Translations under genes and position numbers: made by a program
In this document: one piece after another, positions 1-7,326 of the stretch
How positions within the stretch are numbered: position 1 is the stretch's first letter
Layout of the letters: each line of letters starts with the position of its first letter
Assembly (NCBI GenBank): GCA_003250135.1
Contig: QKHF01000196.1
Location: 1 to 8,638, forward strand
Length of the DNA: 8,638 bases
Reading direction: 5' to 3'
From: Paracoccaceae bacterium
Lineage (GTDB): Bacteria > Pseudomonadota > Alphaproteobacteria > Rhodobacterales > Rhodobacteraceae
The notes under the pieces: model-generated
The model's input: the letters and a program-made list of their open reading frames with translations, nothing else
What the model was told of the DNA's origin: nothing
Database searches by the model: none

Positions 1-2
1 GC

Positions 3-104
3 ACGTTCAGCCGCCGCATGACGGCGTATTTCAACCTGCGCCCCCCCAACCTGATCAGCCGGCTGGAAGAGATGCGCCGCGGTGAACACAAGATCGAGCG
101 GTGA
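3..104 (+). CDS. C-terminal end of an unrecognised protein (5' end outside window)
   Basis: An open frame runs from the left edge to a TGA at 102-104 and gives 33 residues, ending in a charged stretch (SRLEEMRRGEHKIER). The residues look like real protein: a hydrophobic/aromatic patch (MTAYFNLRPP) followed by a basic amphipathic tail. The other two plus-strand frames meet stops within this stretch (TGA at 19-21 and 80-82) and read as low-complexity Pro/Arg sequence. I do not recognise the family from so short a piece. The gene converges on xylB, so it is unlikely to belong to the polyol operon. Being open at the window edge, the fragment could be a chance frame, but in GC-rich DNA its composition favours coding. 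Confidence 0.5.
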   Translation, partial: TFSRRMTAYFNLRPPNLISRLEEMRRGEHKIER

Positions 105-449
105 GCGCCCAAGCGCGCGCCGGAAACCATCGTCCCCTTGGACCAGAGGCCCGTCATGCACTAATAATCAAACTGGACCAGTCAGATCAGGCTGCCCACG
201 GCGACAATCATCGCTGATCGTAGTCATGGGCATTCGCCGCAGCGGTCGCGGTGGCATTAACAGTCATCTGACCAAATGGGCTTGTTTGACGGATTCTAAC
301 TAGTTTCACTTTCCCCGATAATGCCGGAACTTAGGCGGCGCAAAGCTGCCGTCACTCCTCGAGAGCGGCGGTGCTGTTCCGTTTGAAGCTGGGCGCTTTG
401 GGCGGTTCGGAGACCGGTTCAAAATGGTCGGACACGACCGGTTACACCG
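105..449. other. Non-coding gap between two converging genes
   Basis: This stretch separates the stop of the left-edge plus-strand gene from the stop of xylB. No frame here has convincing protein character; the short open frames are Arg/Ser/Pro-rich and lack ribosome binding sites. What can be seen is two copies of TGGACCAG (139-146 and 174-181), the second inside the 11-base near-palindrome ACTGGACCAGT (172-182). There is also a pair of GACCGGTT repeats (412-419 and 436-443) beside the hairpin at 421-439. Base composition is less GC-rich around 155-310 than in the flanking genes. It may simply be a 3' intergenic region, or the remains of a lost gene. Confidence 0.5.
421..439 (-). terminator. 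Candidate rho-independent terminator after xylB
   Basis: On the minus strand, starting 10 bases after the xylB stop codon, the sequence GGTCG-TGTC-CGACC forms a 5-bp stem with a 4-base loop and is followed by ATTTT (421-425 on the plus strand reads AAAAT). The position is right for the end of the operon. The stem is short and the U-tract has only four T, so it would be weak on its own. Confidence 0.4.
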
Positions 450-1904
450 TCAACGGACAGAACCATACCCATCCAGCTCTATGACCAACTTCGCGGCGCG
501 TTTGAAGCGGGCATGGGCGGCGGCGAAGTCGTCGGTCATGTCGGCATTCGGCTCGATCACCTCGGCGATCTCTGGCGGCGTGACGATAGACACATCGCCT
601 TCGGCGGCGATCAGGCCGAGTCGCGCGGCGCCGAATGCGCCGCCAAAGTCGCCGTCCGCGGGGACGGAAATCGGAGCGCCCAGCGCGGTGGCGATCGCTT
701 CGAGCCAGTACCGCGACTTGCTGCCCCCGCCGACGGCGAAGCAGGTCTCGATCCGGGTTCCGGCGGCCGCCAGCGCGTCCCGGCAATCGACCAGCGCGAA
801 GGCGACGCCCTCCATGACCGCTCGGGCCGCGTCGATGCGGTCGGCAGCGTGCTCGAGGCCAAGGAACGCGCCCCGGATTGTCGCGTCGTTGAGCGGGGTT
901 CGCTCGCCCCCGAGATAGGGCAGGAACAAGGTCCGGCCGGGCGGACGCAATCCGCCGAGCGTTCCGGTCAGTTCGGCCGGATCCGCGCCGATCAGGCGCG
1001 CATACCAGTTGAGCGCATCCGTCGCGGCAAGGATGACGCCCATCTGATGCCAGGTTCCCGGCAGCGCATGGCAAAACGTGTGCACCGCGGTCGCCGGGTC
1101 CGGGCGGTAGCTGTTGGTGGCTGCGAACAGCACCCCCGAGGTGCCGAGCGAGACGAAGGCGGTTCCTTCCTCGACGACGCCCATCCCGACAGCCGAAGCG
1201 GCGTTGTCCCCGCCGCCGCCCGCGACAGCGACCCGCTCGCCGAAGCCCCAGCGCTCGGCAAGCCCGGGACGTAGCGTTCCTGAGACCTCGGACCCCTCGA
1301 CGAGTCTGGGCATGGCGTCGCGTGAGAGGCCGCTCAGCGACAGAAGCGCATCGCTCCAATCCCGCGCGCCGGTGTCGAGCCAGCTCGTGCCGGCGGCATC
1401 GGACATGTCCGCGACGTAGTCTCCGGTCAGCCAGAGCCGGAGATAGTCCTTCGGCAAGAGAACCTTCGCGACCTTCTCGAAAATTCGCGGCTCGGCGTTC
1501 CGGACCCAGGCCAGCTTGGGGGCGGTGAAGCCTGGGAAAACGACATTGCCGCTGACTTCGCGCCAGATGGGGTCGGCGTCCATCTCGGCGGCCTCTCGGG
1601 AGGAGCGCGTGTCGTTCCAGAGAATGGCTGGCCTGAGGACCTCGCCGGCGGCGTCGATGAGCGTCGCGCCGTGCATCTGCCCGGACAGGCCTATGGCCCG
1701 AACATCCGCCAGTGATTGTCTGGCCGCGAGGGAATCGAGGACCGATTCCGCCGCCGCGATCCAGTCAGCCGGGTTCTGTTCCGACCAACCGCTCTGGGTT
1801 CGACTTGTCGTCAGGGGCGCAACCGCGTCGGCGACCAGACGCTGCTCGGCGTCGATCAACAGCCCTTTCAGGCCCGATGTGCCCAGATCCAAACCGAGAT
1901 ACAT
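450..1904 (-). CDS. xylB: Xylulokinase (FGGY carbohydrate kinase)
   Basis: Predicted cytoplasmic kinase that converts D-xylulose plus ATP to D-xylulose 5-phosphate, feeding the pentose phosphate pathway. The 484-residue length is normal for the family. Visible motifs are the N-terminal phosphate-binding loop DLGTSGLKG (residues 6-14) with Asp6, the xylulokinase signature GQMHG (75-79), the GGGGDN segment with the presumed catalytic base Asp233, a second ATP-binding stretch SLGTSG (252-257) and GGGSKS (392-397). Asp6 and Asp233 match the positions I recall for E. coli XylB. The ATG at 1904 is preceded by a G-rich Shine-Dalgarno (GGGGGGAC, 5 bases upstream). It is the last gene of the operon. 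The 117-base gap after mtlK is the longest between genes smoF to xylB, which are otherwise packed or overlapping. In this setting its likely substrate is the D-xylulose made from D-arabitol by MtlK. A related FGGY kinase specificity such as ribulokinase is less likely given GQMHG. Confidence 0.93.
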   Translation of the reverse strand: MYLGLDLGTSGLKGLLIDAEQRLVADAVAPLTTSRTQSGWSEQNPADWIAAAESVLDSLAARQSLADVRAIGLSGQMHGATLIDAAGEVLRPAILWNDTRSSREAAEMDADPIWREVSGNVVFPGFTAPKLAWVRNAEPRIFEKVAKVLLPKDYLRLWLTGDYVADMSDAAGTSWLDTGARDWSDALLSLSGLSRDAMPRLVEGSEVSGTLRPGLAERWGFGERVAVAGGGGDNAASAVGMGVVEEGTAFVSLGTSGVLFAATNSYRPDPATAVHTFCHALPGTWHQMGVILAATDALNWYARLIGADPAELTGTLGGLRPPGRTLFLPYLGGERTPLNDATIRGAFLGLEHAADRIDAARAVMEGVAFALVDCRDALAAAGTRIETCFAVGGGSKSRYWLEAIATALGAPISVPADGDFGGAFGAARLGLIAAEGDVSIVTPPEIAEVIEPNADMTDDFAAAHARFKRAAKLVIELDGYGSVR

Positions 1905-2021
1905 GGAAGTCCCCCCATCCCGGATCCTGAGTTTCCGATGGTCGATCGGTTTCTCTTATCGCATGCGACGAGCAAGCGGCGAGGGTTTCAAGATCTCCAG
2001 TCAGCCTGACGGCGTGGACGA
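1905..2021 (-). other. Gap between mtlK and xylB with a small hairpin
   Basis: These 117 bases hold no supported gene. A short inverted repeat, CCGAT (1935-1939) and ATCGG (1945-1949), could form a 5-bp hairpin, but no T-run follows it on the minus strand, so it is not a typical terminator. A possible -35-like TTGAAA occurs in the gap, but no good -10 lies at the usual distance. Whether xylB has its own promoter cannot be decided from this. Confidence 0.3.
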
Positions 2022-3503
2022 TTACTTCGACGATCCGCCATGATACGTCGACAGCGCCGCCTCGCACCCTTCCGACCAGATTAGGGTCAGCCAGCGATCG
2101 AAGGCCTCGGCGAAGGATTGGACGCGGTTCAGGTCTCCGTAAAGCTGGCCTTGCTCCAGCCAGGCGGCGGGGCGCTCCTTCGCGGCGGCGGCCGCCTCGG
2201 TCAGGTCGCTCCAGAGCGGATCATTGGGCTCGATCGTCGAGCCGTCTTCGCGAACGCCGGAGCACATGCGGGCCCACAGGGCCTCGACCAGCGCCAGCCC
2301 CTCGACAGACCCGCCCGCCGCGAGTTGATCGCGCAGGATCGGCAGCACGAAGCCGGTGTGTCGCGAGGAGCCGTCGAAGGCCACCCGGCGGGTGGTGTCC
2401 ACGATCCTCGGGTTGGCGAAGCGCTTTTCGATGAGGTCGACATATTGCGGCGCGGTCATCCCCGGCACCGGCGCCACGGTCGGCGCGATCTCCTCGGTCT
2501 GGACCTTCCGGAAGAACGCCGAGATCAGAGGATGCGCCATACAGTCGGCGATGGTCTCGATCCCGAGGATCTCGCCGGCGTTGGCGATCACCTGATGGCC
2601 TGCGTTCAGGATACGGATCTTCATCGTCTCATAGGCGTGGACGTCGTCGGAGAAGGTCGCGCCGACGCGGTCCCAATCGGGGCGCCCGGCGCAGAAGGCG
2701 TCTTCGATGACCCATTGGCGGAAGGCTTCATGGGTCACCGGGGCCGCGTCATCGATCCCGAACTCGCGCACGAGCGCCAGCTCCTTGGGACCGGTGGCGG
2801 GCGCGATGCAGTCGACCATGGAGTTCGGGAAGGTCGCGTGCGCCTCGATCCAATCGGCCAGTCCCGGGTCGGACAGCCGGGCCAGCGAGACAACGGCCTG
2901 GCGCAGGAGGGCGCCGTTGCCCTGCAGGTTGTCGCAACTCAGGCCGGTGAACGGGCCATGGCCGGCGTCCCGGCGCAGGCGCAACGCGGCGACCATCGCG
3001 CCGAAAGCGGTGCGCGGCCGGTCGGGATTGGCGGCGTCGTGCTGAATGTCCGGGTGACCGGCGTCGAAGGCCTTGGTCGTACGGTCGAAGAAATAGCCGC
3101 CTTCGGTGACGGTCAGGGCCACGATGCGGACCCGGGGGTGGGCCATGGCGCGGATCAGGGGGGCCGCGCCATCCTCGATCGGCAGGTAGTCGATCATCGA
3201 CCCGACCACCTCGGCGGACACGCCGTCCGGATCCAGTTCGATCAGGGTCGTCAGGCAGTCCTGCGCGAGGAGCTTTTCCCGCATCGCCGCATCATAGGGG
3301 CGGACCCCGGCGCCGATGATCGCCCAGTCATGCGCCTGGCCGTCCTGCATCAGGCGATGCAGATACCAGGCCTGATGCGCGCGATGGAAATTTCCCACGC
3401 CGATATGGACGATGCCGGGCGTCAGCGCCTTGCGGTCATAGCGAGGCCGCTCGATCGTCAGCCTGTCGAGAGTCGCATTGGAAAGGGGAATCAGCTCATC
3501 CAT
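2022..3503 (-). CDS. mtlK: Mannitol 2-dehydrogenase (polyol-specific long-chain dehydrogenase)
   Basis: Predicted cytoplasmic NAD-dependent enzyme that oxidises D-mannitol to D-fructose; homologues also take D-arabitol to D-xylulose, which would supply the neighbouring XylB. From the chosen start it has 493 residues, typical of the family. The N-terminal dinucleotide-binding motif is GVGNFHRAH (35-43). The family active-site pattern K-x4-N-x2-H is present as KIRILNAGH, giving Lys295, Asn300 and His303, the same numbers I recall for the Pseudomonas fluorescens enzyme. An SCDN segment (189-192) carries the further conserved Asn. I chose the ATG at 3503 (protein begins MDELIPLS) rather than the in-frame ATG at 3527, because the upstream one has no Shine-Dalgarno and would add eight atypical residues. 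With this start the gene overlaps smoS by 13 bases, which suggests translational coupling. The local Shine-Dalgarno is weak. Confidence 0.93.
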   Translation of the reverse strand: MDELIPLSNATLDRLTIERPRYDRKALTPGIVHIGVGNFHRAHQAWYLHRLMQDGQAHDWAIIGAGVRPYDAAMREKLLAQDCLTTLIELDPDGVSAEVVGSMIDYLPIEDGAAPLIRAMAHPRVRIVALTVTEGGYFFDRTTKAFDAGHPDIQHDAANPDRPRTAFGAMVAALRLRRDAGHGPFTGLSCDNLQGNGALLRQAVVSLARLSDPGLADWIEAHATFPNSMVDCIAPATGPKELALVREFGIDDAAPVTHEAFRQWVIEDAFCAGRPDWDRVGATFSDDVHAYETMKIRILNAGHQVIANAGEILGIETIADCMAHPLISAFFRKVQTEEIAPTVAPVPGMTAPQYVDLIEKRFANPRIVDTTRRVAFDGSSRHTGFVLPILRDQLAAGGSVEGLALVEALWARMCSGVREDGSTIEPNDPLWSDLTEAAAAAKERPAAWLEQGQLYGDLNRVQSFAEAFDRWLTLIWSEGCEAALSTYHGGSSK

Positions 3504-4261
3504 TGTCCGCCATCCACGTTGTAGCATTGTGAAACGATGTAACCGGCTTCATCGCTGGCGAGGAAAACCGCCATGCCGGTCAGGTCTTCGGCGACGCCCA
3601 TGCGGCCATAGGGAACGGCGGCGCCGACCTCTTTTTTCTTCTGGCCAGGCGCCTTGCCCTCGTATTTGGCGAAGAACGCGTCGACCCCGTCCCAGTGCTC
3701 GCCATCCACCACGCCAGGCGCGATCGCATTGACGTTGATGCCGTGCTTGATCAGGTCGAGCCCCGCCGATTGCGTGAGGCTGATGACCGCCGCCTTGGTC
3801 GCGCAGTAAACGGCGACAAGCGGCTCGCCGCGCCGCCCGGCCTGGCTGGCCATATTGATGATCTTGCCCTTCACGCCCGCCGCGATCATGTGGCGCGCGA
3901 CCGCCTGCAACGTGAAGAGCGCGCCCGCGACGTTCACGTCGAAGACGCGGGCGTAGTCCTCGCGTTTGATCTCCACGATCGGCGCGGCGGTGAACAAGGC
4001 CGCGTTGTTGATCAGGATGTCGATCCGGCCAAAGGCCGCCACCGTCTCGGCGACAGCATTGTCGATGCTCGCCTGATCGGTGACGTCCAGCTTGATGGCG
4101 ACGGCGGCCTCTCCCAACTCGGCGGCGGTTTCGCGCGCGTGTTCGAAATCGATGTCGGCGACGGCGACTTTCGCGCCTTCGCGGATATAGGCCTCCGCGA
4201 AGGCGCGCCCGATGCCTCGGGCGCCGCCAGTGATGAGGGCTGTTTTGCCCGCCAGACGCAT
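3491..4261 (-). CDS. smoS: Sorbitol dehydrogenase (short-chain dehydrogenase/reductase)
   Basis: Predicted cytoplasmic NAD-dependent polyol dehydrogenase that oxidises sorbitol (D-glucitol) to D-fructose; family members also oxidise galactitol to tagatose. The 256-residue length equals that of the Rhodobacter sphaeroides enzyme as I recall it. Visible are the classical SDR cofactor loop TGGARGIG (11-18), Asp36 after the second beta strand (NAD rather than NADP preference), NNAA (85-88), Asn110, and the catalytic residues Ser139, Tyr152 and Lys156 within YCATK. The C-terminal half, with APGVVDGEHWDGVDA (181-195) and the ending VDGG-QWMS, is characteristic of the sorbitol dehydrogenase branch rather than generic SDRs. 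Its ATG shares one base with the smoK stop (TGATG), and a GAGGA Shine-Dalgarno lies about 8 bases upstream. The 3' end overlaps mtlK, so the two dehydrogenases are probably translated together. Confidence 0.94.
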   Translation of the reverse strand: MRLAGKTALITGGARGIGRAFAEAYIREGAKVAVADIDFEHARETAAELGEAAVAIKLDVTDQASIDNAVAETVAAFGRIDILINNAALFTAAPIVEIKREDYARVFDVNVAGALFTLQAVARHMIAAGVKGKIINMASQAGRRGEPLVAVYCATKAAVISLTQSAGLDLIKHGINVNAIAPGVVDGEHWDGVDAFFAKYEGKAPGQKKKEVGAAVPYGRMGVAEDLTGMAVFLASDEAGYIVSQCYNVDGGQWMS

Positions 4262-5265
4262 CAGTCGATCCTCAGGCCCTTGGCGTCGAACTTGTGGATG
4301 ACGTCCTCGCGCGGGGTCATGTAGATGCGGTCGCCATGGCGGAAATTGACCTCCCCATCGGCCCGCACGGTGAAGCTTTCCGCCAGACCGGTGTCGTGAA
4401 CATGGAGGAAGGTGTCAGAGCCGAGATGCTCCGAAACGCTGACCACGCCGGACCAGGGACCACTTTCGGCCGAGACGGCGATGTGTTCGGGCCGGATCCC
4501 GATCGTATGAGCGCCGTGTTTCGCGGCTTCGGGGCCTTCAATGAAATTCATCTTGGGCGACCCGATGAAGCCGGCGACGAACTGGTTGCGGGGAGCATGG
4601 TACAGCTCCAGCGGAGAGCCCACCTGTTCGATGACGCCGGCGCGGAGCACGACGATCTTGTCGGCCATGGTCATGGCTTCGACCTGGTCGTGCGTGACGT
4701 AGATCATCGTGGTCTCGAGCCGCTCGTGCAGCTCGCTGATCTCCAGCCGCATGCCCACCCGCAGCGCCGCGTCGAGGTTCGACAGCGGCTCATCGAACAG
4801 GAAGGCCGCAGGTTCGCGCACGATCGCCCGGCCGATCGCCACCCGCTGGCGCTGACCGCCGGAAAGTTGCCCGGGGCGACGCTCGAGGTAATCGGTCAGG
4901 TTCAACGCCTTGGCGGCGGCCTCGATCCGGCGGTTCTGCTCCGCCTCGTCGATGCCCGCCATGCGCATCGGGAAGGCGATGTTTTTCCTGACCGACATAT
5001 GCGGATAGAGCGCGTAGGACTGGAACACCATCGCCAGACCGCGCTTGGCGGGCGGGGTTTCGGTGGCGTCCACGCCGTCGATTGAGATGTGTCCGCTGGA
5101 GACGTCCTCCAATCCGGCGATCAGGCGCAGCAGGGTGGATTTACCGCACCCCGAGGGGCCGACGAAGACGCAGAACTCTCCATCTTCGATCGTGAGATCG
5201 AGCGGCGGAATAACCTCGACAGAGCCGAAGCGTTTGGTCACCTGGTTCAGCTGAATTTGTCCCAT
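4261..5265 (-). CDS. smoK: Polyol ABC transporter ATP-binding subunit
   Basis: Predicted ATPase of the MalK/UgpC-type sugar importers, acting as a dimer on the cytoplasmic face of the SmoFG permease. The 334 residues contain a full nucleotide-binding domain: Walker A GPSGCGKST (36-44), Q-loop Gln82, signature LSGGQ (134-138), Walker B FLFDEP (155-160) with catalytic Glu159, D-loop SNLD (162-165) and switch His192. A C-terminal TOBE-type regulatory region follows, with the hallmark IGIRPEHI (255-262). No motif is damaged. The ATG at 5265 follows the smoG stop by 12 bases, and its Shine-Dalgarno (AAGGA) overlaps that stop codon. Its stop overlaps the smoS start by one base, linking transport and catabolism in one transcript. 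Substrate specificity is inferred from the neighbouring dehydrogenases, as the ATPase itself gives none. Confidence 0.93.
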   Translation of the reverse strand: MGQIQLNQVTKRFGSVEVIPPLDLTIEDGEFCVFVGPSGCGKSTLLRLIAGLEDVSSGHISIDGVDATETPPAKRGLAMVFQSYALYPHMSVRKNIAFPMRMAGIDEAEQNRRIEAAAKALNLTDYLERRPGQLSGGQRQRVAIGRAIVREPAAFLFDEPLSNLDAALRVGMRLEISELHERLETTMIYVTHDQVEAMTMADKIVVLRAGVIEQVGSPLELYHAPRNQFVAGFIGSPKMNFIEGPEAAKHGAHTIGIRPEHIAVSAESGPWSGVVSVSEHLGSDTFLHVHDTGLAESFTVRADGEVNFRHGDRIYMTPREDVIHKFDAKGLRID

Positions 5266-5277
5266 TGATCTGTTTCC

Positions 5278-6108
5278 TTACTTGACGGCGCCGAAGGTCA
5301 GGCCGCTGACGAGTTGCTTCTGGCTGAACCAGCCGAGAACGAGGATCGGCGCGATGGCCATGGTCGAAGCCGCGCTGAGCTTGGCGTAGAAGAGCCCCTC
5401 CGGGCTGGAGTAGCTGGCGATGAAGGCCGTGAGCGGGGCCGCCTGGGCCGCGGTCAGGTTGAGGGTCCAGAACGCCTCGTTCCAGGCCAGGATGACATTC
5501 AGCAGCAATGTCGAGGCGATGCCGGGGATCGCCATGGGCGTGAGGATATAGAGAACCTCCTCGCGCAGGGACGCCCCGTCCATCCGCGCCGCCTCCAGGA
5601 TTTCTCCGGGGATTTCCTTGAAGTAGGTGTAGAGCATCCAGACGATGATCGGCAGGTTGATCAGCATCAGGACGATGACCAGACCGAACTGAGTGTCGAG
5701 CAGCCCCAACTCGATGAACATCAGGTAGATCGGGTAGAGCACGCCGACCGCCGGGAGCATCTTGGTGGACAGCATCCACAGAAGGATGTCCTTGGTCCGC
5801 TTCGAGGGCACGAAGGCCATCGACCAGGCCGCCGGCACGGCGATGATGATCCCCAGTATGGTGGAGCCGCCGGCGATGATCACCGAGTTCCAGAGGAACC
5901 GCATGTAGTCCGAGCGCTCCATGACCACGGAGTAGTTCTCCAGGGTCCAGTCGAAGGCCAGGAACACCGGCGGGTCGGCGATGGCGGTCGCTTCGGTCTT
6001 GAAGCTGGTGAGGACCGTCCAGAGGATCGGGAAGAAGATCAGCAGACCTACGGCCCATGCGGCGGCGGTGTTGATGATCTTGCGGTTTTTGGTCACTGCG
6101 CGGGCCAT
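5278..6108 (-). CDS. smoG: Polyol ABC transporter inner-membrane permease (second subunit)
   Basis: Predicted inner-membrane subunit of the sorbitol/mannitol importer, of the MalG type. The 276 residues show about six hydrophobic segments (approximately 12-33, 73-95, 107-127, 141-160, 195-215 and 250-262). The cytoplasmic EAA loop that docks on the ATPase is present as EAARMDGAS (172-180), continuing to the conserved proline/glycine PMAIPG (191-196). The C-terminus ends with the MalG-like pattern LVSGLTFGAVK. The ATG at 6108 has a strong Shine-Dalgarno (GAGGAGG) that overlaps the end of smoF, and the two genes are 10 bases apart. It would pair with SmoF to form the membrane channel. Confidence 0.92.
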   Translation of the reverse strand: MARAVTKNRKIINTAAAWAVGLLIFFPILWTVLTSFKTEATAIADPPVFLAFDWTLENYSVVMERSDYMRFLWNSVIIAGGSTILGIIIAVPAAWSMAFVPSKRTKDILLWMLSTKMLPAVGVLYPIYLMFIELGLLDTQFGLVIVLMLINLPIIVWMLYTYFKEIPGEILEAARMDGASLREEVLYILTPMAIPGIASTLLLNVILAWNEAFWTLNLTAAQAAPLTAFIASYSSPEGLFYAKLSAASTMAIAPILVLGWFSQKQLVSGLTFGAVK

Positions 6109-6118
6109 TATGTCCTCC

Positions 6119-6985
6119 TCACGCGTCCAGGTTCTTGCCGACGATGCGCATCAGGAAGATCGCAACGATGTTGGCGAGAATGATTGCGTAGACGCCGCCG
6201 GCTGAGCCGAGGCCCACATTCTGGCTTTCCAGAACGCGCTGGTAGATCAGGTAGGTCAGCGTCCGGGTGCCGAAGCTGCCTTGGGTGGTCACGAAGATCT
6301 CGGCGAAGATCGAGAGCAGAAAGATCGTCTGGATCAGGATTACGACCGTGATGGCGCGACCGAGATGCGGCAGCGTGATGTAGGCGAACCGCGACAGCGG
6401 CGGAGCGCCGTCCATCTCCGCGGCTTCAAGCTGCTCGCTGTCGAGCGACTGGATCGCGGTCAAAAGGATCAGCGTCGCGAAGGGCAGCCACTGCCAGGAG
6501 ACGATCATGGTGATTGAGGTCATCGACGCCTGGCTGAGCCACTCGACAGGCGCCGCCCCGAAAAACTTCCAGAGATGGGCGAACAGGCCGTTCACCGGGT
6601 CCATGAACATGTTCTTCCAGACCAGCGCCGAAACCGTTGGCATCACGAAGAACGGCGCGATCACCAGGATGCGGACGATCCCCTGTCCCCACATTGGCTG
6701 GTTGAGAAGCACCGCCAGCAGGACGCCGAAGACGACCGTGATCAGCAGAACGCCGCCCACGATAGCCAGGGTCGTCACGACCGATGGCCAGAATGCGCTG
6801 GAAGTGACGAAGCGGACGTAGTTGTCCAGACCAACCCATCCCAGGTCGCCGCCGCGCAGGGGCAGGTATTGTTTAAAGGAAAAGTAGAGCGTCATGATCA
6901 GGGGGACGAGCATCCAACCCAAGAGCAGGACCACCGCCGGCGCCATCATCACGCGCGCCGCTGATCGGGAATGTTGGGTCGCCAT
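6119..6985 (-). CDS. smoF: Polyol ABC transporter inner-membrane permease (first subunit)
   Basis: Predicted inner-membrane subunit of the sorbitol/mannitol importer, of the MalF/UgpA type, partner of SmoG. The 288 residues have about six hydrophobic segments (approximately 13-33, 69-95, 104-124, 155-178, 209-232 and 262-282). The EAA loop is EAAEMDGAP (187-195), followed by FAYITLPHL (200-208), the surface that contacts the ATPase. The ATG at 6985 is preceded by AGGAGG at 7 bases, the strongest ribosome binding site of the operon together with that of smoG. The gene follows the broken smoE after a 119-base gap containing a hairpin. Both permeases look intact, so transport is unlikely to have decayed as a whole. 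Confidence 0.92.
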   Translation of the reverse strand: MATQHSRSAARVMMAPAVVLLLGWMLVPLIMTLYFSFKQYLPLRGGDLGWVGLDNYVRFVTSSAFWPSVVTTLAIVGGVLLITVVFGVLLAVLLNQPMWGQGIVRILVIAPFFVMPTVSALVWKNMFMDPVNGLFAHLWKFFGAAPVEWLSQASMTSITMIVSWQWLPFATLILLTAIQSLDSEQLEAAEMDGAPPLSRFAYITLPHLGRAITVVILIQTIFLLSIFAEIFVTTQGSFGTRTLTYLIYQRVLESQNVGLGSAGGVYAIILANIVAIFLMRIVGKNLDA

Positions 6986-7050
6986 TGGCTTGCCTCCTCT
7001 GTTGATCGCCGTCAGGTCGCCTGAGACGAATTCCGATGGTGCGAAGTTTT

Positions 7051-7086
7051 AAAAGCGGGGGGCGACGCGGCTCGCAGCCGCCCCCC
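7051..7086 (-). terminator. GC-rich hairpin with short T-run between smoE and smoF
   Basis: GGGGGG (7057-7062) pairs with CCCCCC (7081-7086), and an inner perfect stem GCGGCT/AGCCGC (7067-7072 and 7076-7081) closes a 3-base loop. Not all of these pairs can form at once, but any arrangement is very stable. In the minus-strand transcript the hairpin is followed by GC and four U. It begins 18 bases after the smoE stop. Such elements often cause partial termination or protect the upstream message, so the binding protein is made in excess over the membrane subunits. That role is inferred here. Confidence 0.6.
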
Positions 7087-7104
7087 AAGTCAGGAAGGAA
7101 ACGC

Positions 7105-7326
7105 TTAGTAGCCTGCGGCTTCCATTTCGTCGGCGACGAGCGTCTGCGCTTTCTCCAGCGCCTCGTCAGGCGACTGCTGGCCCGCGACCATCGCCGAGAA
7201 CTCCTGCCCCGCCGTCGTGCCGATGCCGGCCCATTCGGGGATCGCGACATACTGGATGCCCACATACGGCACCGGTTCGACCGTCGGGTTGTTCGGGTCG
7301 GCCGCGTTGATCGACTGCAGCGTCAT
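7105..7326 (-). pseudogene. smoE: C-terminal 73 codons of the broken SmoE, in a different frame
   Basis: This piece reads from an ATG at 7326 to TAA at 7105-7107 and matches the expected C-terminal end of polyol-binding proteins: TLQSINAADP, then PVPYVGIQYVAIPEW, then a conserved helix (QQSPDEALEKAQTLVADEM) and a terminal AAGY. It is not in frame with the upstream part of the gene, which stops at 7323. Stop and ATG overlap as ATGA, so ribosomes finishing the first piece could restart here. No separate Shine-Dalgarno is obvious. On its own the fragment has no signal peptide and would stay in the cytoplasm, so it is more likely the tail of a disrupted gene, or the result of a sequence error, than a working protein. 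Confidence 0.75.

Noticed and set aside
85..88. SmoS residues 85-88 read NNAA instead of the usual SDR NNAG
   Set aside because: Sorbitol dehydrogenases of this branch carry NNAA as I recall, so it is not a damaged motif.
82..303. Plus-strand open frame of 73 codons in the left intergenic region
   Set aside because: It starts inside the better-supported left-edge gene, has no ribosome binding site and reads as Arg/Ser/Pro-rich filler.
442..1359. Long minus-strand open frame overlapping xylB
   Set aside because: Very Arg-rich, low-complexity translation in a shifted frame of the clear xylulokinase gene.
2118..3524. Long plus-strand open frame (468 codons) opposite mtlK
   Set aside because: It is the antisense of a well-supported dehydrogenase, is rich in Gly/Arg/Asp/His without any family motif, and arises from GC-rich codon use.
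3504..3527. Upstream ATG start for mtlK at 3527
   Set aside because: No Shine-Dalgarno precedes it, and the eight extra residues do not fit the family N-terminus.
5141..6058. Minus-strand open frame of 305 codons across smoG and smoK
   Set aside because: It lies in another frame of two clear transporter genes and has His/Arg/Gly-rich sequence without membrane segments.
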